Below are positions 7,660 through 16,712 of a DNA stretch of 50,999 bases, piece after piece. Both the position numbers and the translations under genes were made by a program. This DNA is from Inhella sp. (lineage in GTDB: Bacteria > Pseudomonadota > Gammaproteobacteria > Burkholderiales > Burkholderiaceae_C): positions 1-50,999 of the forward strand of contig NZ_JAPZSY010000033.1 in assembly GCF_027532025.1 (NCBI RefSeq). The letters run 5' to 3'. The notes beneath the pieces are model-generated. The model made no database searches. It saw only the letters and a list, made by a program, of their open reading frames with translations, and had not been told where the DNA came from. Position 1 is the first letter of the stretch; the number at the start of each line of letters is the position of its first letter.

Positions 7660-8739
7660 ATGGGGTTTCTGGATGGTTTGATGGGGCGCAAGCGCCCACC
7701 CCTGTTGGGGCTCGACCTCAGTTCCACCAGCGTCAAGCTGGTGGAGTTGGGTCAAAACAAGGCCGGCGAATATGTTGTCGAGCGGTTTGCCTCCGAGCCC
7801 TTCCAGCGTGGCTGGATCACGGACGGCAACATCGAGAAGTTCGACGAAGTCGTCGACGCCGTGCGCAAGGTCGTCACGCGCAGCGGAACACGCACCCGCC
7901 AGGTGGTGATGGGCATGCCCACATCGGCCGTGATCACCAAGCGCATCATGCTGCCGGCGGGGCTCCGTGAAGATGAAATGGATGTGCAGGTCGAGGCCGA
8001 GGCCAATCAGTACATCCCCTTTTCTCTCGACGAGGTGCAACTCGACTACTGCGTGATCGGCCCCAGCACCACCTCGGTGGGCGATGTGGAAGTGCTGATT
8101 GCGGCATCCCGCAAAGACAAGGTCCAAGACCGCCAAGGCGTGGCCGAGGCTGCGGGTCTCAAGCCGGTCATTTTGGACATCGATTCGCACGCCGCGCGCA
8201 TGGCCATGGGTCGGCTCATCGCCACATTGCCCAACGAAGGGCAGGACGCGCTGGTGGCTCTCTTCGAGATCGGCGCCGAATCCACCAGCCTGAAGGTTCT
8301 GAAAGACGACGAGCAACTCTACGAACGAGATCAGGCTTTTGGCGGCGCTCAATTGACGCAACTCATCGCGAGGCAGTACGGCTTGTCGTTTGAAGAGGCC
8401 GAACAGAAGAAGCTCAGCGGCGAGCTGCCCGAAGACTACGCAACCGCTGTACTGGAGCCCTTCGTCGACACGCTGTCCCAAGAAATCGGACGGGCCCTGC
8501 AGTATTTCTTCACCAGCACGCCCCACCACAAGGTGCACTACGTGATGCTGGCGGGTGGGACTGCCACCTTGCAGGGGTTGAAGGAGCGCGTCACCGACTT
8601 GACCGGCTTCACGTGCTCGATCGTCAACCCCTTCGACAACATGGTCCCGGGCGGTGGCGTTCGAGAGGGGCGGTTTCAACGTGAAGCGGCTTCGTACCTC
8701 ACCGCTTGTGGGCTGGCCATGCGGAGGTTTTTCGAATGA
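7660..8739 (+). CDS. pilM: Type IV pilus assembly protein PilM
   Basis: Cytoplasmic actin-like ATPase of 359 residues that forms the inner ring of the pilus alignment complex and binds the N-terminal tail of PilN. The FtsA/MreB-like nucleotide fold is visible: LLGLDLSSTSVKLVEL near the start, DIDSHAARMAM and FEIGAESTSLKVL in the middle, and VMLAGGTATLQGL near residue 290. The ATG at 7660 is chosen over the TTG at 7633 because GGGG lies just upstream and PilM proteins start close to the GLDLSS strand. It is the first gene of a long operon in which nearly every start overlaps the preceding stop. Confidence 0.95.
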   Translation: MGFLDGLMGRKRPPLLGLDLSSTSVKLVELGQNKAGEYVVERFASEPFQRGWITDGNIEKFDEVVDAVRKVVTRSGTRTRQVVMGMPTSAVITKRIMLPAGLREDEMDVQVEAEANQYIPFSLDEVQLDYCVIGPSTTSVGDVEVLIAASRKDKVQDRQGVAEAAGLKPVILDIDSHAARMAMGRLIATLPNEGQDALVALFEIGAESTSLKVLKDDEQLYERDQAFGGAQLTQLIARQYGLSFEEAEQKKLSGELPEDYATAVLEPFVDTLSQEIGRALQYFFTSTPHHKVHYVMLAGGTATLQGLKERVTDLTGFTCSIVNPFDNMVPGGGVREGRFQREAASYLTACGLAMRRFFE

Positions 8740-9356
8740 TTTTGATCAACCTGCTCCCCTACCGCGAGGAGCGCCGCAAGCGGCGGAAACAGGCGTTCGT
8801 CGCCGGGGTGCTGTTTTCTGCGCTGCTGGGCGCGGCATTGGTGGCCTTTGGATGGCTCTTGCTGCAGCAGCAAATTGACAGCCAGCGGCAGCGCAACGAG
8901 TTCTTGACGCGAGAAAACGCCAAGCTGGACGACGAGATCAAGAGCATCGCCTCCTTGCGTCAAGAGATCGACGACTTGGTTCGGCGCCAAAAGGCGGTCG
9001 AGGCGCTGCAAGGGGAGCGCAACCTGCCGGTCAACATGCTCAACGAGCTCGTGCGGTTGGCCCCGGAGGGGGTTTACCTCTCGTCGGTGAAGCAACTCGA
9101 CAAGAGCGTCCAGGTGTCAGGTTTGGCGCAATCCCAGGAGCGGGTGTCGGAGTTCTTGCGCATCGCGTCCCGGGAATCTGAGTGGTTGATCGACCCGCGG
9201 TTGGAAGAAATCAAGCTGGCCAACATCAGTGCCGCGTCCGGCAATCGCGATGCGGCCAAGCGTTTGTTCGATTTCTCCATCAAGCTCAAGGTCAAGTCCT
9301 TGGCGCCTGAGCCGGGTCCCAACAAGACGCCTGCGCCGAACGCTGCGAAAGGCTGA
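8736..9356 (+). CDS. pilN: Type IV pilus assembly protein PilN
   Basis: Inner-membrane protein of 206 residues. The N-terminal INLLPYREERR is the conserved cytoplasmic peptide that docks into PilM. One transmembrane helix follows at about 20-45, then a coiled-coil stretch (QQQIDSQRQRNEFLTRENAK) and a ferredoxin-like periplasmic domain that pairs with PilO. The ATG overlaps the pilM stop as ATGA. The C-terminus is a Pro/Lys-rich tail typical of betaproteobacterial PilN. Confidence 0.94.
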   Translation: MILINLLPYREERRKRRKQAFVAGVLFSALLGAALVAFGWLLLQQQIDSQRQRNEFLTRENAKLDDEIKSIASLRQEIDDLVRRQKAVEALQGERNLPVNMLNELVRLAPEGVYLSSVKQLDKSVQVSGLAQSQERVSEFLRIASRESEWLIDPRLEEIKLANISAASGNRDAAKRLFDFSIKLKVKSLAPEPGPNKTPAPNAAKG

Positions 9357-9357
9357 C

Positions 9358-10053
9358 ATGGCAGACAAATCAACTTTTGACCTGCAGGCTTGGCTGGCGG
9401 ATGCCGGCAGCCAGTTCCAGGGGCTCAACACGGCGGAGCCCGGACAGTGGCCATGGCTGCCCAAGCTCGTCACCTTCATCGTCGTGGCGGTGGCGGCGGT
9501 GGTGTTGGGCTGGTTCTTGCTGCTGACGGACTTTCAAGCCCAACTGGACGGTGAAGTCGGCAAGGAGCCGGCGCTGCGAGCCGACTACACCTCCAAGGTC
9601 GCCCTGGCGGCCAATCGCCCCGAGTTGGAGAAGCAGAAGAAGCAGGTCGAGGAGTACGTCATCCAACTCGAAAAGCAGTTGCCGAGCAAGGCCGAGATGG
9701 ATGCACTCTTGTCGGACATCAACCAGGCGGGCATCGGGCGCGGGCTGCAGTTTGAGTACTTCCGACCTGGGGCTGAGGTCATTCAGGACTACTACGCTGA
9801 GCAGCCCATTGCTTTGAGGGTGAACGGCCGCTATCACGACTTCGGCACCTTTGCCGGCGACGTGGCCAACCTTTCGCGCATCGTCACCCTGCACAACTTT
9901 CAGATCGGTCAAGCCAACAACAAAGAGCCCGGTTTGCTGTTCCTCGAAACCACGGCGCGCACCTACCGCTATTTGGACGCAGCCGAAGTCGAAGAGCAAA
10001 AACGCGCCAAAGCCAAAGAGAAAGAAAAGGCCCAGGCAGGAGGCAAGAAATGA
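9358..10053 (+). CDS. pilO: Type IV pilus assembly protein PilO
   Basis: Inner-membrane partner of PilN, 231 residues. A short cytoplasmic part is followed by one transmembrane helix at about 36-58 (FIVVAVAAVVLGWFLLL), a coiled coil with the KKQVEEYVIQLEKQLPSKAE motif common in PilO, and a ferredoxin-like periplasmic domain (FRPGAEVIQDYYAEQPIAL, then YHDFGTFAGDVANLSRIV). The tail is a Lys/Glu-rich low-complexity stretch. The start lies one base after the pilN stop. PilO bridges PilN to PilP in the alignment complex. Confidence 0.94.
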   Translation: MADKSTFDLQAWLADAGSQFQGLNTAEPGQWPWLPKLVTFIVVAVAAVVLGWFLLLTDFQAQLDGEVGKEPALRADYTSKVALAANRPELEKQKKQVEEYVIQLEKQLPSKAEMDALLSDINQAGIGRGLQFEYFRPGAEVIQDYYAEQPIALRVNGRYHDFGTFAGDVANLSRIVTLHNFQIGQANNKEPGLLFLETTARTYRYLDAAEVEEQKRAKAKEKEKAQAGGKK

Positions 10054-10580
10054 TCATGCTTCGTGGCTCTCTCCTCGGCTTGACCGTGGTCTTGCTGGCC
10101 GGGTGCACCTCGAATTTGGACGAATTGCAGGCTTGGGCAGATGCCGAGCGCCGCGCGGCCAAGCCGTCGGTCAAGCCCATCGACGCCCCCAAGCGATTCG
10201 TGCCGCAGGCCTACGAGGCCGTGGCTGCGGTGGACCCCTTCAGCACCCAAAAATTGGTGGCGGCTGGGCGGCAAGATGCCGTTCAGCCCAATTCGCTGCT
10301 GACGGCAGAGTTGAACCGCCGTCGCGAGCCCCTGGAGGCGTTTCCGCTGGATGGGATGGCGATGGTGGGCAGCATGGCGCGCAAAGATGGCCGCTATGCC
10401 ATCCTGAAAGTCGACAACCTGTTGCACTACGTGAAGCGAGGCGACTACATCGGCCAGAACTTCGGGCGCATCGTGAAGATCGAAGAGTCCGAATTGACAC
10501 TTCGTGAAGTCGTCCAAGATTCGACGGGTGATTGGGTAGAGCGAATGAGCACGCTGCAACTCCAGGAGGCTGCGCGATGA
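10050..10580 (+). CDS. pilP: Type IV pilus lipoprotein PilP
   Basis: Inner-membrane lipoprotein of 176 residues that links PilN/PilO to the N0 domain of the secretin PilQ. Lipobox LAGC (residues 16-19) is followed by the extended linker NLDELQAWADAERRA, which contacts PilNO in relatives, and then the beta-sandwich HR domain with VDPFSTQKL, MVGSMARKDGRYAILKVDN and GDYIGQNFGRIVKIEE. The start overlaps the pilO stop as ATGA. Confidence 0.95.
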   Translation: MIMLRGSLLGLTVVLLAGCTSNLDELQAWADAERRAAKPSVKPIDAPKRFVPQAYEAVAAVDPFSTQKLVAAGRQDAVQPNSLLTAELNRRREPLEAFPLDGMAMVGSMARKDGRYAILKVDNLLHYVKRGDYIGQNFGRIVKIEESELTLREVVQDSTGDWVERMSTLQLQEAAR

Positions 10581-12724
10581 CTAAATTGCAGGAGAGCTTT
10601 GTGAAGCGAATCGGATGGGCGCTGACGGCAGCGCTGACTTTGACCCTCCCGGGATGGGCCTGGGCCCAAAACGCCATCCGCTCGATCCAGTCCGGGCAGC
10701 AGGCGGGCGTCGATGTGGTGCGCATCGAGTTCGACCAGCCTTTGCCGGCTGTGCCCAACGGCTTCACTGTGCAAAACCCGCCGCGCATCGCCCTGGACTT
10801 GAGCGGCGTGAGCAATGGACTCGGCCGGCAAGCGGTCGACATCAACCAGGGCAATTTGCGCTCGGCGGCGGTGGCTCAATCGGGCGAACGCACTCGCTTG
10901 GTGCTCAACCTGCGCTCGGCCACGGGCTACAAGGCGGAGTTGCAGGGCAAAGCCCTGGTCTTGGTGCTCGAACAACCTGGTGCTTCGGCCTCTTCGGAGC
11001 CGGTGCATTTCGCGCCCAGCCAGAACGCCGCGCCGATGGCCTTGCGTGACATTGACTTCCGTCGCGGCCAGGATGGATCTGGCCGGATCGTGGTCGCGCT
11101 GCCCAGTGCCCAAGTGGGGGTCGACATCCAACAGCAGGGGCGTTTCCTGATCGTGGATTTCCTGAAGTCCAGTTTGCCCGCCGACCTGCGCCGACGTTTC
11201 GATGTCACCGACTTTGGCACGCCCGTGCACTCGATGGTCGCCAGCCAGTCAGGCGATCGCGTTCGCTTGACCGTCGAACCGCGCGGCGAGTGGGAGCACA
11301 GCGCGTACCAAAGCGACAACCAGTTCGTGTTGGAAGTTCGGCCGCTGCGAGTCGATCCCAACAAGCTGACCCAAGGCCCCGGCTACAACGGCGAGAAGGT
11401 TTCGTTCAACTTCCAGAACATCGAAGTTCGCGCCCTGCTGCAAGTCATCGCCGACTTCACGCAGTTCAACGTCGTGACCAGCGACACCGTCACTGGCTCG
11501 ATCACCTTGCGCTTGAAGGATGTCCCCTGGGACCAAGCCCTGGAAATCATCCTGCAAGCCAAGGGCCTGGGGCTGCGCAAGACCGGCAACGTCCTGTGGA
11601 TCGCGCCGAAGGACGAGTTGGCCGCCAAAGAGAAGGCCGATCTCGAAGCCAAGGCCGCCGTGGCCTCTCTCGAGCCTCTCAAGACCCAAGCCTTCCAACT
11701 CAACTACGCCAAAGCCGAACAGATCAGCCAACTACTCTCGGGCTCGGGTGCCGGCGGCGCGAGCGCAGGCCAGGGTTCCTCCTCGGGCACACGGGTGCTT
11801 TCAGCCCGCGGCAATGTGGCCTTTGAGCAGCGCACCAACCAACTGTTCGTCACCGACATCCCCTCCAAATTGGAAGAGGTGCAAGCGCTCCTTCAGCGGG
11901 TGGACGTGCCAGTGCGCCAGGTGCTGATCGAGGCGCGAATCGTCGAAGCCGACGACCGGTTCGGTCGCACGCTGGGTGTCAAACTGGGCGGTTCCGACGC
12001 GCGCGGTCTGCGGGGTGGCATTCCCGGTTACAACGTGAGTGGCGGCAACTACCTGTCCTTCGGGGGCAACTACTCGGCCACGGGCTACCAAACGGGACAG
12101 TCGCCCCAGGTGGACTTCGGCAACACCCAATTCGTCAACCTGCCGGCCTCTGCGATCAACAGCGTCAACCCGGTGACGATCGCCGCGACCTTGTTCAGCG
12201 CCACCGCCAACCGGTTCCTGAACCTGGAGCTCTCGGCGCTCGAGGCGGATGGGCGCGGTAAAGTGGTGTCAAGCCCCCGCGTCGTCACGTCCGACCAGAC
12301 CAAGGCTTTGGTGGAGCAGGGCGAGGAAATCCCCTACCAGCAAGCCACCAGCAGCGGCGCCACCTCGGTGACCTTCAAGAAGGCCGTCTTGAAGTTGGAG
12401 GTGACGCCCCAGATCACGCCCGAGGGCAGCGTCATCCTCGATGTGGACGTGAACAAAGACAGCCGCGGCATCCTGACGCCCCAGGGCTATGCCATCGACA
12501 ACAAGCACGTTCGCACGCAAGTGCTCGTGGAAAACGGCGGTACCGTGGTCATCGGCGGCATCTTCACCGTGACGGAGAACGACAACGTCAACAAGGTGCC
12601 GGTCTTGGGCGACATCCCCTATGTCGGTGGACTGTTCCGCAACAAGTCGCGCAGCCAGAACAAGACTGAGTTGCTGGTGTTCCTGACCCCCAAAGTCATC
12701 AGCGACCGCGCAGCCATGCGCTGA
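10577..12724 (+). CDS. pilQ: Type IV pilus secretin PilQ
   Basis: Outer-membrane secretin of 715 residues through which the pilus exits. A Sec signal peptide is cut after Ala30 (WAWA-Q). Two AMIN domains (about 35-140 and 155-260) bind peptidoglycan. The N0/N1 region starts at VSFNFQNIEVRALLQVIADF, and the secretin core has VRQVLIEARIVEADDRFG, VEQGEEIPYQ and VTPQITPEGSVILDV, ending with LLVFLTPKVI. AGGAGG at 10564-10569 marks the ATG at 10577, which overlaps the pilP stop. Length and domain order are standard. Confidence 0.96.
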   Translation: MTKLQESFVKRIGWALTAALTLTLPGWAWAQNAIRSIQSGQQAGVDVVRIEFDQPLPAVPNGFTVQNPPRIALDLSGVSNGLGRQAVDINQGNLRSAAVAQSGERTRLVLNLRSATGYKAELQGKALVLVLEQPGASASSEPVHFAPSQNAAPMALRDIDFRRGQDGSGRIVVALPSAQVGVDIQQQGRFLIVDFLKSSLPADLRRRFDVTDFGTPVHSMVASQSGDRVRLTVEPRGEWEHSAYQSDNQFVLEVRPLRVDPNKLTQGPGYNGEKVSFNFQNIEVRALLQVIADFTQFNVVTSDTVTGSITLRLKDVPWDQALEIILQAKGLGLRKTGNVLWIAPKDELAAKEKADLEAKAAVASLEPLKTQAFQLNYAKAEQISQLLSGSGAGGASAGQGSSSGTRVLSARGNVAFEQRTNQLFVTDIPSKLEEVQALLQRVDVPVRQVLIEARIVEADDRFGRTLGVKLGGSDARGLRGGIPGYNVSGGNYLSFGGNYSATGYQTGQSPQVDFGNTQFVNLPASAINSVNPVTIAATLFSATANRFLNLELSALEADGRGKVVSSPRVVTSDQTKALVEQGEEIPYQQATSSGATSVTFKKAVLKLEVTPQITPEGSVILDVDVNKDSRGILTPQGYAIDNKHVRTQVLVENGGTVVIGGIFTVTENDNVNKVPVLGDIPYVGGLFRNKSRSQNKTELLVFLTPKVISDRAAMR

Positions 12725-12739
12725 AATCGAGAGGCAGCA

Positions 12740-14953
12740 ATGATTTCCTGGATGAAGACCTTGAAGGCGCGCTCGCTGGCCGCCTTGCTGATGGCGGCGA
12801 CCTTGGTTGCTTGTGGTGGTGGTGGTGGTTCTGCCGGAACGCCTTCCTTTCCGCCGGGTGGTGGCGGAGATGGCGGCGGTGGTCAAACCAAGCCAGCAGC
12901 CACTGTTTCGGTGGCCCTGTCCAGCGCCACGGTCACGGCGGCATCGCCTGCCACTGTTACGGTTACGGTGCTGAACCGCGCTGGGGCCGGCTTGCCAGGT
13001 AAGGTGGTTGTGTTTTCCAGCCCGCTGGGTCTTGGCAAGTTCAGTGCCCCCTCGGCTCTGACCAACGCCAACGGTGTGGCTACGGTGCAGTTGTCTCCTG
13101 TCAGCGCCACTGCCACTGGTGCTGACACCGTGGTGGCCAAGGTGGCCGTCGATGAAACGGAGTTCAGCGGGAATGCTGGTTTTCAGTTGACCGCCACCAA
13201 CGTTACCTTGACGTCCTTCACATCCGACTTGGGCGGTGGTGCACTGAGCGCCTACGGCCAGACCGGTTTGACGGTGGTGTTGGGTAACACAACGGCCGGT
13301 GTGCCGGTTAATGTGGTGGTGACATCGAACTGCGTAAGCTTGGGCAAGGCGACACTGACTCCAGCCAGTGTCAGCACGTCCACGGGGCGTGCAGTGTTCA
13401 CTTACCGGGACAATGGTTGCGGCGCCGCCGCTACTAGCGATGCCCTGCAGGCCTCGATCACGGGCACGACAGCGACGTCCAACCTGAACTTGAGCCTGAC
13501 GCAGCCGGCGGTGTCGAGCATCGCATTCGTCTCGGCCTCGCCCGACACGATCTACCTCAAGGGCTCGGGCTACGTTGAGAACTCCACCGTGAAGTTCCGC
13601 GTTGTTGATGCCAACGGCAATGGTGTGCCGCAGCAGTCGGTATCTTTCGCGCCGACGACCTTGGCCGGTGGCCTACTGGTCGACGGACAATCCGGCACCT
13701 TCCAGAAGTTGACTGACACGAATGGCGAGGTCACGGTTCGCGTTAACGCAGGGACTGTGCCAACCCCGGTGCGCATCCGGGCTACCTTGGTGGGCAGTTC
13801 GATCTCAACCGTGTCCAGCAACCTGTCGATCGCCGTGGGTTTGCCGTCGCAGTTGAACTTCTCGCTGAGCCAAGGCACGATCAACATTGAAGGATACGAC
13901 TACGACGGCACCGCGAACACCTACACGATCATCGCGTCCGACCGCCTGGGAAACCCGGTGCCGGAAGGCACTTCGGTCAACTTCGTTGCCGAAGGCGGCC
14001 AGATACAGGCCATCCGCCAGTCGACCGTTGTCAACGGATTGTCGACGATCACTGCCAACTACCTGAGCTCGGCACCCAAGCCACTGGATGGCCGCATCAC
14101 GGTGCTGGCCTATGCGCTGGGTGAAAAGAGTTTCTTGGATGCCAACGGCAATAACGTTTACGACTCGGGCGAGGACTACCAAGACCTTGGCGACGTGTTC
14201 CTAGATCGCTTGTACAACTTCGGAGGTCGCGAAAAGGGCACGGCCTACGGTACGCCTACCAATCCCGGCCGTTTTGATCCAAGCACCGGCTTCAACGCCG
14301 CCGAAGATCAGGTCATTTCACTGGGTTATGCCGGATCGAGCGCCTGTGTCGCCTCGGCCTCTTCACTGCTGGACCTGTCCGTTTCCATCCCCGTCAAGCC
14401 TAGCACCTGCAGTGTGGGTTGGGGGCAAGCCTACGTGCGTCGCGCCACGGAAACCGTCCTGTCGCGTTCGACTCCGCGCATGCTGTACGGCACGAGCAGC
14501 CAAGTGATGGGAGGTGGCGTCCTGCAGGCGGCAAGCGCGGCCGGCTGCCCGCGCACCGTGAACCTGCGCCTCTTCTACGACGGCAGCGATACGCCCCAAA
14601 CGATCGATTTCTACGTTGCGGGGAGCGGGGGCACTTTCTACAACACCGGTACGCAAGGCGCATTCAGCCTGATCGTGGCCGACAGCAACCCGGTCGCTTA
14701 CAACCCAATGCCGGCCGGCACGATCGTGGCTGTCCAAGCGAGTTCGGGTCTTACGCCGACGCTGCTGGGGGGGTCGCCCGTGCCTAGCACGTCTTACCCG
14801 ACGGGGCTGACCATCGGTTACAAGTTCGACGACACAACGACGACTGGCTCGATCACCGTCACCACGACTTCCCCGCGGGGTGTGGGGACGGTCGCAACCA
14901 CCATCAATCTGGTGAAGGACGCCGCATCGGGAACCGTGGTGACTTGCCCGTGA
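12740..14953 (+). CDS. Ig-like (Big domain) lipoprotein in the pilQ-aroK interval
   Basis: A 737-residue predicted lipoprotein: signal peptide with lipobox LVAC (22-25), a Gly-rich linker of about 25 residues, then at least three to four beta-sandwich units of bacterial Ig-like type. These are recognisable by repeated V-x-D-x-x-G-x-P-V phrases such as VLNRAGAGLPGKVVVF, VVDANGNGVPQQSVSF and ASDRLGNPVPEGTSVNF. An Asp-rich loop DANGNNVYDSGEDYQDLGD near residue 467 resembles a calcium-binding EF-hand or dockerin loop. Several cysteines in the C-terminal third may form disulfides. No enzyme motif was seen. It lies 15 bases after pilQ and its stop overlaps the aroK start, so it is co-transcribed with pilus genes. 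A role in adhesion or secretin support is a guess. Codon use looks less GC-biased than in its neighbours. Confidence 0.8.
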   Translation: MISWMKTLKARSLAALLMAATLVACGGGGGSAGTPSFPPGGGGDGGGGQTKPAATVSVALSSATVTAASPATVTVTVLNRAGAGLPGKVVVFSSPLGLGKFSAPSALTNANGVATVQLSPVSATATGADTVVAKVAVDETEFSGNAGFQLTATNVTLTSFTSDLGGGALSAYGQTGLTVVLGNTTAGVPVNVVVTSNCVSLGKATLTPASVSTSTGRAVFTYRDNGCGAAATSDALQASITGTTATSNLNLSLTQPAVSSIAFVSASPDTIYLKGSGYVENSTVKFRVVDANGNGVPQQSVSFAPTTLAGGLLVDGQSGTFQKLTDTNGEVTVRVNAGTVPTPVRIRATLVGSSISTVSSNLSIAVGLPSQLNFSLSQGTINIEGYDYDGTANTYTIIASDRLGNPVPEGTSVNFVAEGGQIQAIRQSTVVNGLSTITANYLSSAPKPLDGRITVLAYALGEKSFLDANGNNVYDSGEDYQDLGDVFLDRLYNFGGREKGTAYGTPTNPGRFDPSTGFNAAEDQVISLGYAGSSACVASASSLLDLSVSIPVKPSTCSVGWGQAYVRRATETVLSRSTPRMLYGTSSQVMGGGVLQAASAAGCPRTVNLRLFYDGSDTPQTIDFYVAGSGGTFYNTGTQGAFSLIVADSNPVAYNPMPAGTIVAVQASSGLTPTLLGGSPVPSTSYPTGLTIGYKFDDTTTTGSITVTTTSPRGVGTVATTINLVKDAASGTVVTCP

Positions 14954-15567
14954 TCGTGGCCTTGGTGGGCTTGCCCGGTTCGGGCAAGTCCAGCGTGGCG
15001 CGGCAATTGGGGCGCGCCTGGGGCTGGCCGGTGGTGGACACCGACCAGCGCCTCGAATCCCGGATCGGGCAGTCGATTCGGGATTTTTTTTCGCAGCATG
15101 GCGAGGCGGCCTTTCGCGACCTCGAGGCCGAGGTGCTGACTGCCTCTCTGGCGGAGCCGGGCGCTTTCGTGCTATCCACGGGTGGCGGCATTGTGTTGCG
15201 GGAAGAGAACCGGCATGCCTTGAAGTCCCGCTCGCAGGTGTTCTACCTGCGCACCAGCGTGGAGGAATTGGTGAGCCGGCTGCGCAGCGACACCACGCGC
15301 CCCTTGCTGCAGGGGGTTGACCCGCGACAGAAACTGCGGGAGTTGATGGCCGTGCGCGATCCGCTGTACCGCAGCACGGCGCACTACGTGGTGGAAGCCC
15401 GCCGTCCCTCGGTGTCGGGCATGTCGCATTGGATCCAGATGCAGATGGAACTCGGTGGGCATTTGGTATGTGCCCCTGCGGTCGCCGACGGACAGAGCGC
15501 TCCATCGACCGCGACATCGGCAAACGCCGCCAGGCACGAAGCCTCGCCGCCTACACTCGGCGTGTGA
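14950..15567 (+). CDS. aroK: Shikimate kinase
   Basis: Phosphorylates shikimate to shikimate 3-phosphate with ATP, the fifth step of the chorismate pathway, in the cytoplasm. Walker A is GLPGSGKS (7-14), the substrate-binding Asp lies in VVDTDQRLE, and the shikimate-binding Gly motif is STGGGIVL; the lid Arg region DTTRPLLQG is present. Start GTG at 14950 overlaps the previous stop (GTGA); an in-frame TTG two codons earlier is possible. At 205 residues it is about 25-30 longer than usual because of a Ser/Ala-rich C-terminal tail that overlaps the aroB start. It contains a T8 run at 15084-15091, notable in GC-rich DNA. Confidence 0.94.
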   Translation: MIVALVGLPGSGKSSVARQLGRAWGWPVVDTDQRLESRIGQSIRDFFSQHGEAAFRDLEAEVLTASLAEPGAFVLSTGGGIVLREENRHALKSRSQVFYLRTSVEELVSRLRSDTTRPLLQGVDPRQKLRELMAVRDPLYRSTAHYVVEARRPSVSGMSHWIQMQMELGGHLVCAPAVADGQSAPSTATSANAARHEASPPTLGV

Positions 15568-16712
15568 CTGATTCTGCTGTGAACGCGCTTGCCGTGGAGC
15601 GCTTCGACCCGGTGCCGCTGCCTGCCTTCCAACCCATCGCGAACACCACGCCCTTGTGGATCGAATTGGGAGATGCGCGCCGCTACCCCATCGAATTCGG
15701 CCCTTGGTCGGGCGCTAGCAGGCGGGGGGGGGCGGCCTTGATCGTCACGAATGAACGCGTGGGGCCACTGTACGCTCAGCGCCTTCGTGCCGCGGTGGTA
15801 GATCGGCATCGCACGGTGGCAGTGCGGGTGCTGCCGGATGGCGAGGCGCACAAGGACTGGGCCTCGGTGTCGGCCATCCTCGATGCCCTGGTGGAACTGG
15901 GTGCTGACCGCGGCAGCACCGTTTACGCGCTGGGGGGCGGTGTGATCGGCGACTTGGCGGGCTTTGCCGCGGCGTCGTATATGCGGGGCATCGACTTCGT
16001 TCAAGTGCCAACCACGCTGCTGGCCCAGGTCGATTCGTCCGTCGGCGGCAAGACCGGGTTCAACCATGCGCGAGGCAAGAACCTCATCGGGGCCTTCCAC
16101 CAACCTAAAGCGGTTTGGATCGATTTGCAGACGCTAGCCACCCTGCCCGACCGTGAGTACCGAGCCGGATTGGCGGAGATGGTGAAGTACGGTCCCATTG
16201 CGGACCCGGCATTCTTCGAGTGGCTAGAGCGTGAGGTCGATGCTTTGAATGCGCGGGACCCGCTCGTCCTCTCAGTGGCGGTGCGCCGCAGTTGCCAAAT
16301 CAAGGCAGCCGTGGTTGCAGCCGATGAGCACGAGGGCGGGATCCGCGCGGTGCTCAACTTGGGCCACACCTTTGGCCATGCCCTTGAAGCGGGGCTCGGC
16401 TACGGCGAGATCTTGCACGGTGAAGCGGTTGCTATGGGCATGGTGATAGCGGCGCAGGCCTCGATGGATGCGCTGGGCTGCGACTCCGTGGTATTGCGTC
16501 GGCTGAAAGGCCTGCTCGAGCGCTTGGGCTTGAACACTGTGGCCCCCGCGTTGTCTCCCGGTCGATTTATCGCACTGATGATGGGCGATAAGAAGAACCA
16601 AGGCGGTGCCATCCGCTATGTCTTGCTGGAAGGGATGGGGCGACCTGTGCTGGCCAGGCTCCCACATGCATTGGCCCTGCGGGCCATCGCCGCCCACAGC
16701 GTGGCCCCGTGA
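15564..16712 (+). CDS. aroB: 3-dehydroquinate synthase
   Basis: Converts DAHP to 3-dehydroquinate (second step of the shikimate pathway) with NAD and a divalent metal. Conserved NAD-binding and active-site blocks are present: LGGGVIGDLAGFAAASYMRG, PTTLLAQVDSSVGGKTGFN, LAEMVKYG, and the metal ligands in NLGHTFGHALE and ILHGEAVAMGM. The frame is open upstream through aroK, but the protein most likely starts at GTG 15564, overlapping the aroK stop as GTGA; GTG 15579 is an alternative. The 382 residues include a slightly long N-terminus. A G9 run at 15724-15732 lies in the early coding part; the frame reads correctly through it. Confidence 0.95.
   Translation: MTDSAVNALAVERFDPVPLPAFQPIANTTPLWIELGDARRYPIEFGPWSGASRRGGAALIVTNERVGPLYAQRLRAAVVDRHRTVAVRVLPDGEAHKDWASVSAILDALVELGADRGSTVYALGGGVIGDLAGFAAASYMRGIDFVQVPTTLLAQVDSSVGGKTGFNHARGKNLIGAFHQPKAVWIDLQTLATLPDREYRAGLAEMVKYGPIADPAFFEWLEREVDALNARDPLVLSVAVRRSCQIKAAVVAADEHEGGIRAVLNLGHTFGHALEAGLGYGEILHGEAVAMGMVIAAQASMDALGCDSVVLRRLKGLLERLGLNTVAPALSPGRFIALMMGDKKNQGGAIRYVLLEGMGRPVLARLPHALALRAIAAHSVAP

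Noticed and set aside
15084-15091. T8 run as a possible terminator
   Set aside because: It lies in the middle of aroK coding sequence and has no stable hairpin before it.
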